Of a stretch of DNA of 64,000 bases, positions 53,201 to 62,200 are shown one piece after another; the stretch's first letter is position 1, and every line of letters starts with the position of its first letter. This stretch comes from Actinernus sp. WN-2022. Its lineage: Eukaryota; Cnidaria; Anthozoa; Actiniaria; Actinernidae. Both the position numbers and the translations under genes were made by a program. The notes beneath the pieces are model-generated. The model had not been told where the DNA came from and did no database searches. It saw only the letters and a program-made list of their open reading frames with translations. Location of the stretch: positions 20,055,524 to 20,119,523 of the forward strand of contig JAOWCC010001501.1 of NCBI GenBank assembly GCA_030867875.1, written 5' to 3'.

Positions 53201-56200
53201 TGACACATTAGCATTGTAATGAATTAGAATTGTAATGTTTATCAACACAAATTATCGCTGTATTTCTATTTCCAATATGCTAATTATGTGATGTCAATTC
53301 TGATTTATACAAAATATTTGGTAAAATCACTGATATAAAGGCCGAAATATAAAATGGATGTGTAAAAAAATACATTTTACGTTTTTGTATAATAAATGAG
53401 GCTTTTGTGACATTAGCATATTGGAAATAGAAACCTCTAACTCAGACGCAAAACACTCATATCAAGAAACATTTTACTATTCACTTTATTTACTTGATGT
53501 AGAATCAATATTGTTAAAAAAAAAGGGCTTATACCCATAACAAGGAGCGTCCATTCCAAATACTAGACCTATGTCACAGCGTTTTTACAAGTTAGGTTAT
53601 TTTTATAACGGTTTCCCGCCATGTAATAAGCTAAAGATCCTAGGCAGTACCTTGTTTTCAATTGAGTGTGATTGCTTTCGAGTTTGATTGGTTAGTTATC
53701 CATGATTGCGTTTGTTTTCCTCGTGATTGGCTGAAGTAAAACCAATCACGAATTACTTCAGTTCGTGATTGGTTCATTGCGTGTTTACTTGCTCGTGATT
53801 GGTTCATTGCGTGTTTACTTGCTCGTGTTTGGTTCATTGCGTGTTTACTTGCTCGTGATTGGTTCATTGCGTGTTTACTTGCTCGTGATTGGTTCATTGC
53901 GTGTTTACTTGCTCGTGATTGGTTCATTGTGTGTTTACTTGCTCGTGATTGGTTCATTGCGTGTTTACTTGCTCGTGATTGGTTCATTGCGTGTTTACTT
54001 GCTCGTGATTGGTTCATTGCGTGTTTACTAGCTCGTGATTGGTTCATTGCGTGTTTACTTGCTCACGTGATTGTCGATTGAGTAAACCAAAACGAGAGCC
54101 AAGTAAAAGCGCAATAAACCAATCACTGAAGTAATTCGTGATTGGTTTTACTTCAGTGAACCAATCAAGGGGGAAAGTAAACACAATCATGGATAACTAG
54201 CAATCGTGACGGACCAAAACAATGTTCCGGTTTTAGTTCAGAACTTGATTGACTGATAAATACAAATATATTTTTTTACAGCCAATAGAAAAAGCTAAGC
54301 GAACGAAAAACCAAAGCAAGGCAATTTTTTTATTTCACACTGATTCGAAAACGTAAATAACAGGAGTAGCATGAAAACATTCAATGGATTGGAGTCATTA
54401 GATTAAAAATAAGGATAGCACAATGTCTGTGTGCAGCAGCCAAAGTAGCGCAAGGCTTTCGAGTTGGCTGCTGTAATTAGGAAAGTAAAAAATAGGCTGA
54501 GCTCAGTTACAATGAGATATATGTCTAAACAATTTAAAGTAATTAGCATGCATAACATTGATCATATTTACGGCAAGGAACAAAAAGGTTTGATGTGAAA
54601 ATTATTATATACTATGATGTTAACAACTTATAGAGAGACGAAGAAGAAAACATACATACAACTGCAATAGAAATGAGAAAATCAGGAATTCAGTGATAGT
54701 CGATCACTTATTACTTTTGACACTCAATCGAAAACTGTTCTATCCTAAACAGGGTCACTGTTTACTAACCGTCCGTACTGCATGAGTTTTACGCGGGCTG
54801 TATTCTCAAACTTACACAAGAGCTAAGCAAAGGCAAAACCAAAGCAATCATTGAATTAGTAAACAGTTACCCTGTTTAAGATAGAACAGTTTTCGATTGA
54901 GTGTCTTTATCTTTAATTGCCATAATAGCATAAAAAATTAGCTACTCCCGAAAAAATCGATGGTCACCCCCGAGACGGATACCCCACACGCATCCAGAGA
55001 TCCACTGCTATCACGACCGAAGTGGATACACTGCACATTGCGTACGCCCTGGATAGCCCCCCCCCCAAAAAAAAACACACACACACACACTTTCAGTTTG
55101 ACCACAATATGGGACAGAGTTGCACTCTCCCTCAGCGGCACCACGGCGTGGTCACGCCAACTCCAACCCCTATCGCCTCACAGCGGCAAACTGGCATAGA
55201 GCGAGGAGAAAACATACAACCCCGCAGGCGCCACCAAGAAAGAGTACAACCGTTCCCAAGTAGTAGAACATTGTCAATAACTTAAACATTACCAAAACTC
55301 TGAAATTGACTGACAGAGGGATAATTAACAGCATTGCCAAAAGTACTAAGTGATTGCTTTGGCGTTAGCTTAGCTTTACCGTTGGCTATAAAAAAACATG
55401 TCGAACACCGCTCTAAAAGATTTTAGTTACAATAAAAACAATGCGTTTTTCTTATCCGTTCGACGTCTGCTTCATCTAATAAACTCGGTTTCGTGTTTTG
55501 ATGTTCAAGTAACTGTTAGTATCATACACGACTTTCATAATGGCCGCCTCCTAATTTGCATAATTTGGAAGACCAATCTGTAGAGGAAAACTAATCCTAC
55601 CACATGAAAGATCACATTAAAACTAGTAATTGTTTTGAGTTTTAGAGCAATGTGGAAAATTGCTGTTGAGCTATGAGCATTTGTAATGCAGAAAAACATG
55701 AAAGCGAGGCTAGTAAGGCTTCCGTTGTTTTTCTCATACAAATCTCTCTAATTTCAACTGGCTGTAACTTCATTGTTTTTTAAGCTACAGCACACAACTT
55801 TCACAAGTTCACTAATGTCGACATGCTCTTTCACATGGCAATGTTCATATTTTCTATACATGTAGATAAACTACCGAAACGGGAAATCACATATGTAAAT
55901 TAGGAGGCGGCCATTATGAAAGTCGTGTATACCTTGTTGTTTTCAGGCGAGTGGTGACATGGAGGAGATCTTCACATTTATCGACAACCTCAATAAACGG
56001 CTGGCGCGTCAGATCACCGATCTTGATGACGTCAGGAGCAGTATGGCTGCCCTGATGGAGATCCGAGAAGCCGAGATTAAGTAAGTCCAACACTACGCGA
56101 GGCGATAGCGAGCTATTGCTTAACAAGCCGCACATGTATTCGTAACCGAAGCCCTCCTCCCGGGGGTACTTATATGATAAATGGGTAGGTATGTACGGCC

Positions 56201-59200
56201 ATACGGTCCAGAACTGGACCCGGTTATACGAGATAAAGGGTAGCTCCAAAAACCCGGAGTTATTGTAATTTCTTTTTGTCAAGAATAAGATTATTTTTCG
56301 TGCCACTACAATCAAATTTTGACATATCGATGTTTTTGCATATTCATAAAGTAGAGTTGCTTTGTTATTACCAGTCCAAACCTTTTTCCGATACGATGAC
56401 GAGAAGTCCTATTTTTTAACTCTTGAGTATTGAATCTAAACGTCCGCCATTACTGGAGGCCGTTCCCTTTGTTCAGCTTTATTCATCGGAAGTGATGTCA
56501 TGTACACAACGCTTGCCTGCACAACACAAGCCTTGGAGGCATATCTCCACTAAAAACTTCTCGTATAAAAGAAGAAAGTTACATTAATTATTGCTAGATA
56601 TCGCGCTAAATAGTGTATAAAAACGTAGCCACGCTAGTTGTCTTGTTGCGCGTATTACATTACTTCTGCTCAATAAATGGCGGACGGATTTTTACCAGTA
56701 AACTCTCCTAAAATTCAGTTGTGGCTCAACTTCTCATTTTGGATTTTTTTTACTAATTTGGATATTGAGCTATTCTTGGTTTGCAACCACTCCCCGGAGG
56801 TTTAAGAGACAAAGACGTGGCGGCAATGTTGGATGACAATAACAAAATAATCTACTGCCGAATCTTTTGTTATTGTCATCCAAGATGGAACCGAAGTAAC
56901 TGCTAGAAAGCTACTGTGAAAATCAATGATAATATATCACCCTTGTTACATTTTAGGATTGATATGACGATCGGTCCAATTGAGGAATCGTTTGCCATGA
57001 TGAACCGCTACGGGTTACACTTTTCTAGTAGTGATGCAGAGAGGGTAGACGGTCTGACGTACGCTTGGAAGAAACTGAACACCCAGGTGAGACTGCTGCT
57101 CCTGCTCCCGCTCCTGTTCCCTACTCCTGCTCCCACCTTCTCCTCCTCCATCTTCCCCTTCTCCCCATCCCTCTCCTCCCCATCCTTCTCATCCTCCTTT
57201 CTCATATTTTCCCCACGTCTTCCCCCACCTCCCCCACGTTATCTTCCTCCTTCTCTCCCTCCTCTCCCTCCTTCTTCTTCTTCTCCTCCTCCTTCTTTCC
57301 CTTCTTCCCCACCTCTTTCCCTCCTCCCCCACCTTCTCTCCTCTTCCTCCTGCTCCTCCCCTCCTCCTCTCTCCTCCTCATTCTCCTCCTCCTCCTCGAG
57401 TAGGGGACAGGGACCAAATGTGGAAAATTAATCTGAGTAAGAAATGAACCCTAACAAAAATTCCTAAAATAAAGGGGTACCTGCATCCCATGTAACCATA
57501 CATTCTCTATTATGTTAGCGATTTTTGAAATAGTGTTATGGTTAATATCAAATCAATGTTCAAACTCAATAAACCTAGTAATGTTTATGTGATATTTCTT
57601 GTAGTGGGGTTCGTTTTTAATCAGATTAATTGTCCACACTCTGTTCCAGTCCCCTACTCGTTTCTAAAGTGGCCAATTAAAATGCTTGGTGTGCATGAGA
57701 ACTAGTCACTTATTTGTTTATCTTTGTCAGGCTGGTGTAGTTGCCGCACACCTTCTCAAGATTCAACCCGAATTCAAATCAGATTTGTTGTCTTTAGTCG
57801 GTAACTACAAGGTCTTGGTGAAAAATTTTGTTGAGGATTATTCTGATAAGTAAGTGGAGTACTGATTTTACCGTAGTTAACTTTAAAATAATTATTTTGC
57901 TACAGTTGTTTGGGGTATTTTGAAAGTCGTTCAAAGTTACGAGTAAGACGTTCAGTTTTTGTTACAACACGTTCTTTGTAATAAGCTGTTTATTTTACGA
58001 AAAATAACAAGAAGAAAGGCATGCCTTTAGGGCGCGTTCTTTCGGGACTATTCCGAAATAGGAATAGCCGGAATAGATGGTAATCGTGGTCTTTTGGGAC
58101 CTACTCATTTTTCGGAATGAACAGAATAGCTTCCGTGTATTCTGTTATTCGTATACCGGAATAGAAATAGTTAGAATAATCCCATAAGAATGCGCCCGTA
58201 ATAAGCCGTTATATTTACAACTGTTCTTCAGATTTGGAAACACAAGTCTCATTTTTCAGTGTTTGCTCAGTAATTTTCTTTCTAAAGTTTTGTTTTTACC
58301 GTAGGGGTCCCATGGTTCCCGGAATTCCACCAAGAGAAGCAAGTGAGCGCCTTGCGATCTTTCAGGCACGCTTTGATGAACTTTGGAGGAAGTTCGAAAC
58401 ATATTCAGGTAATACAAACGGATGACACCCAGCGTTTTCATTCATCTAGATATTTGTAATCTCGGATCCTTGAACCTCACTACTAGCCTTGAGGACGAAG
58501 GGGTGACCATACAGACGAAGACCGTACACTTTATTTGCAGCACAGTTATTCGTAACTTAGAGCTCAATACTCTTAATTTACAGCTCACTTGACATACAGT
58601 TTAATGCCTCTTAACATTACGTTCTCAGGTGGCGAGGAGCTGTTTGGCTTGTCTGTTACGGAGTATCCGGACGTGCAGCGCATCCGACGTGAACTGGGTT
58701 TACTACAGAAACTCTACAACTTGTACAACTCCGTCATTGATAACGTGAATGGTTACTATGATATCCTATGGCAGGAAATTGATATCGAGAAGATTAACAA
58801 TGAGCTGCTTGAATATCTAAACAGGTGAGAACTTTGAAAGCACAGCAATAGCTGCGGTCGGGAGATCTACTTTGTTTAAAGTTGTAGTTGCGTTAATGGG
58901 TCTAAAATTATTATCCTAAAATCACGAGAGAAAATCGTTAAAAGTATGGTGGGAAAAGAAGAGTTGAACTGGGAAAAGTAGAGCAGATGACAAACTACGG
59001 CATGTCCGCGTCCTTACCGTAACCGTACTGTAACCGTACTGTAACCGTGCTGTACCGTAATTTGATTGGATCAGCAGGACAAAAACAATAGGGAAACCAT
59101 TTCAAAGTCACGGCATGCCGTACAGTAACCGTGCCGTAGTCAGTGTCGTAGCTTGTCCCACTCATACGAAATACGCTCTTATACCAACTTCGAGACAATG

Positions 59201-62200
59201 GACTTTTTGCCGGAAACAGTCACGTGCTGATATATCACTTCAATAACGAATTGAAATACTCTCCTGATCCCATTAGCAAGGCTTTACTGGATGGCAAATA
59301 ATCTTCAAAAATGCAGTTTCAGAAAGATCAACAATCGATTGGAGGTAGAAAATAGCATTTTCAAACAGGTCAGTTGCTAATAACACTACCGATGCCATAC
59401 ACGTGCCTTTTAAATTAATTAAGTCAGACATTTTTTTGCCAGCCAGTACAACCTGCATGCCAAACGGCTCAGTTTACTTGTCCAGACGCGTCGTACATGT
59501 AGGTATGGTAACATTCGAGTAAGCATTTCATCGGTAATATGAAAACTTGCACCAGCACTTCAAGGAAGCGATAAATTAAAGATTGATCAGGTAAAGTTTA
59601 CGGTAACAACACTTTCTTTTCAGTAACGTCTACGTTGTTTTTTTGGCAGGATTCGTAAGCTGCCAAAGGCCTTAAAAGAATGGCAAGCCTTCTTGGAATT
59701 AAAGAAAACAATCGACGATTTCAGTGAGTGTTGTCCTCTTTTGGAGATGATGGCTAACAAGGCCATGAAGCCTCGTCATTGGGATCGTATCTCGCAGATG
59801 TGTGGAGTGACTCTCGATGTTGAATCGGAGACCTTCCAACTGAGGCAGCTAATGAATGCACCGCTTTTACCAAATAAGGAAGAAATTGAGGTAAGTTAGT
59901 GCAGTGTTAAATTAGTTGAACAACGAGAGGATTCCGGCTGTTATGTTTAAATGGAGAGCCGGGATAGCACAGTGGTTAAGCACTTCGCCTCTCACCTCTG
60001 TGGCACGGGTTCGATCTCCGTAGTGCGGCACCACATGCACACCACATGCACACCACGGGGAAAACGCTATTTTCCGCTGGCCGAAAGAACGAAGGCTCTG
60101 AATTTCAAATACAAGTTTCCGAGGTCTTAAACATTGTTTAGTAAATAATTTTATAACTTAGTAAACTCACAAGTGAGTTCTTTGTAATGTAATTTGTAAA
60201 TTGAAATAAAAGTGAAGTGAAGTGAAGAAACCTTCAACCTGTTAAAGTCTAAGGCTCTGCTTTTAAGTAGTTTTCTTGTTTTTCGCGAAAGATTTCACGT
60301 AAATACACGTACGTACTTAAAATTAGAAACAGGGGTGATTGCCTCTGTTTTCTTTTAGTTTCGGCGGGAAACTGGGGAGACGCGCGCGCGACCGGCTCAT
60401 CAAAAGCGCATGCGCGTGACGTTTTGCCGCGGTGTGGAGCATATATAAGTTTGTTGGTGTCTCGCGCTTGCTCCTAGGGTTCTCCGGGTTTTCCGGGTTC
60501 TCCTGCTTTTCAAACCTCAAAAACAACCTAAACTTAATTTCGATAGAGAAATTCGTGTCCCCGATTAGTAGAACCCCTTTTAGGGTCAGCTAGAAAACTA
60601 GACATGTAAATAATTAACAATTATTCACCGAAGTGGAGGTGAATAGTGGTGGATATTTACCGAGCCGCTTTGGCGAGGTAAGTATCTACCACTATTCACC
60701 GACACTGCAGGTAAATAGCCAGCACCAAATAGTTATTTTACTTTCTGTCAAATGGACAAAAACTCGCGCGAGGTGATCGCTGCTTCGCTCGGAAGTGAAT
60801 ATGAAATGATATTCACTGTTTGAGTAGCCAATCAGAGCTCCAGAAAAGTGATATTCACTGTTGTGTTATATACTAAAGTGGTTTATTTGCGTATTTATTA
60901 TTTATTTAAATAACTTAACAAGGATGCCTTAGTACTGATGGTGGGCACTACTTGCATCATGGCGTTTTGGCTTCAGAAGGATTTAGATCAATACAATAAT
61001 TTATAAAAAGAGACTGTAATTTGGCTTTATTCTCATGCATTCGTAATTCTTTTGTTGTTCCAAAACAATTTCAACGCGGGGAAACGGTTTTGTGTTTATT
61101 CACTTGCAAAAGAGTGTAGGGTGTACGAAAAATAATTATGTACATTTCGTTGTTGCTGTCCAAGTGTGTTCGCACGGGATGGAGTGTTTTAAGAGTGCGT
61201 TTTGGGGGACTTATTCCACTGAGTTATTGCGCAGTTAGAATACCTCGAATCCTACAGATAACCGTCCTCTGAAATGTACACAGTAGTCGCTACTTTTACT
61301 ACGTACTTTGGGAGTTAATGTTGTGTTTGCTAATGTAAACAGCATTGGTTTTTGATGTATTCCTTTTTCGGCATATCCTAAATTGCGCCTATAAATCTTG
61401 CACAATATCCACTAACATCCTTGTGCTTCCTGAAGGACATTTGCATCGCTGCAGTGAAGGAGAAGGATATAGAGAGCAAGCTGAAGGGAGTGATTGCCGA
61501 GTGGAGTGCCCAGTCTTTTTCGTTCGCCGGATTCAAAAACAGAGGAGAACTCTTGCTAAAGGGAAGTGAGACGTCAGACATTGTGTCCCTCATGGAAGAT
61601 AGCTTGATGATTCTGGGTTCCTTACTAAGTAACAGGTAGAACAGAAATCTCCTTTCTTTTCCTGTTCATTCCTTGTTTCTTTTTTCTCTCAAAAAACATG
61701 GCTCGCAACGGGCCTTGAAAAGTCCTTGAAAATTGTCAGGTAGGTTTATTCTTGAATTTTAAACAAAACTCCTTGAATTTTGTTAAAGCTTGAGAAGACA
61801 GAAAAACAGCCTAATTTTTCATCCAGAAGACCGTTTGAGCGGCACTGAATAATTCGTCGTGAAAACAAGTAAGAGAAAGGTGTCTTACATTAGGTCTAAA
61901 TTGCATAGAATTATATTTGAGGTCATTAATGTGTGAACCTGTAGCAAACAAGTCCTTGTAAAGTGTGGATTATCGTCCTTGAAGATTCCTTGAAGAAAGA
62001 GTTCTGAATTTTGTATGAACCATGAAAAAGACCATTTCTTTGCTTTTCATCCATTCTCATGTACCCTGACCTTGTCTTTTTATTGTGTATCTGAACCAAA
62101 ATGGTTTGAACGTCATTCGCTTTTATTTTTTATCAAGGTACAATGCTCCGTTCAAAGCTGATATTCAGAAGTGGGTGGCAAAGCTGACTGGTTCTACTGA

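Noticed and set aside
53658..54047. 129- and 88-codon frames with 10-residue repeats over the satellite
   Set aside because: A 30-bp repeat without stops gives periodic frames on both strands; no start context or homology.
39299..54063. CRISPR-like regular repeats
   Set aside because: The units are contiguous tandem copies without spacers, in a eukaryotic intron.
54938..55285. Three overlapping frames of 68-87 codons
   Set aside because: Simple C/A/CA repeats, no conserved pattern, no splice-compatible link to dynein.
56916..56956. ATG at 56916 as start of an independent gene
   Set aside because: It is intron sequence before the exon 37 acceptor; the following frame is the dynein linker.
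57008..57431. Long Ser/Pro/Leu- or Glu/Lys/Arg-rich frames
   Set aside because: They translate the polypyrimidine tract; only 56957-57086 is real coding sequence.
59953..60030. Possible tRNA gene
   Set aside because: Same reason: a SINE head with a non-tRNA body and a (GTGAA)n tail.
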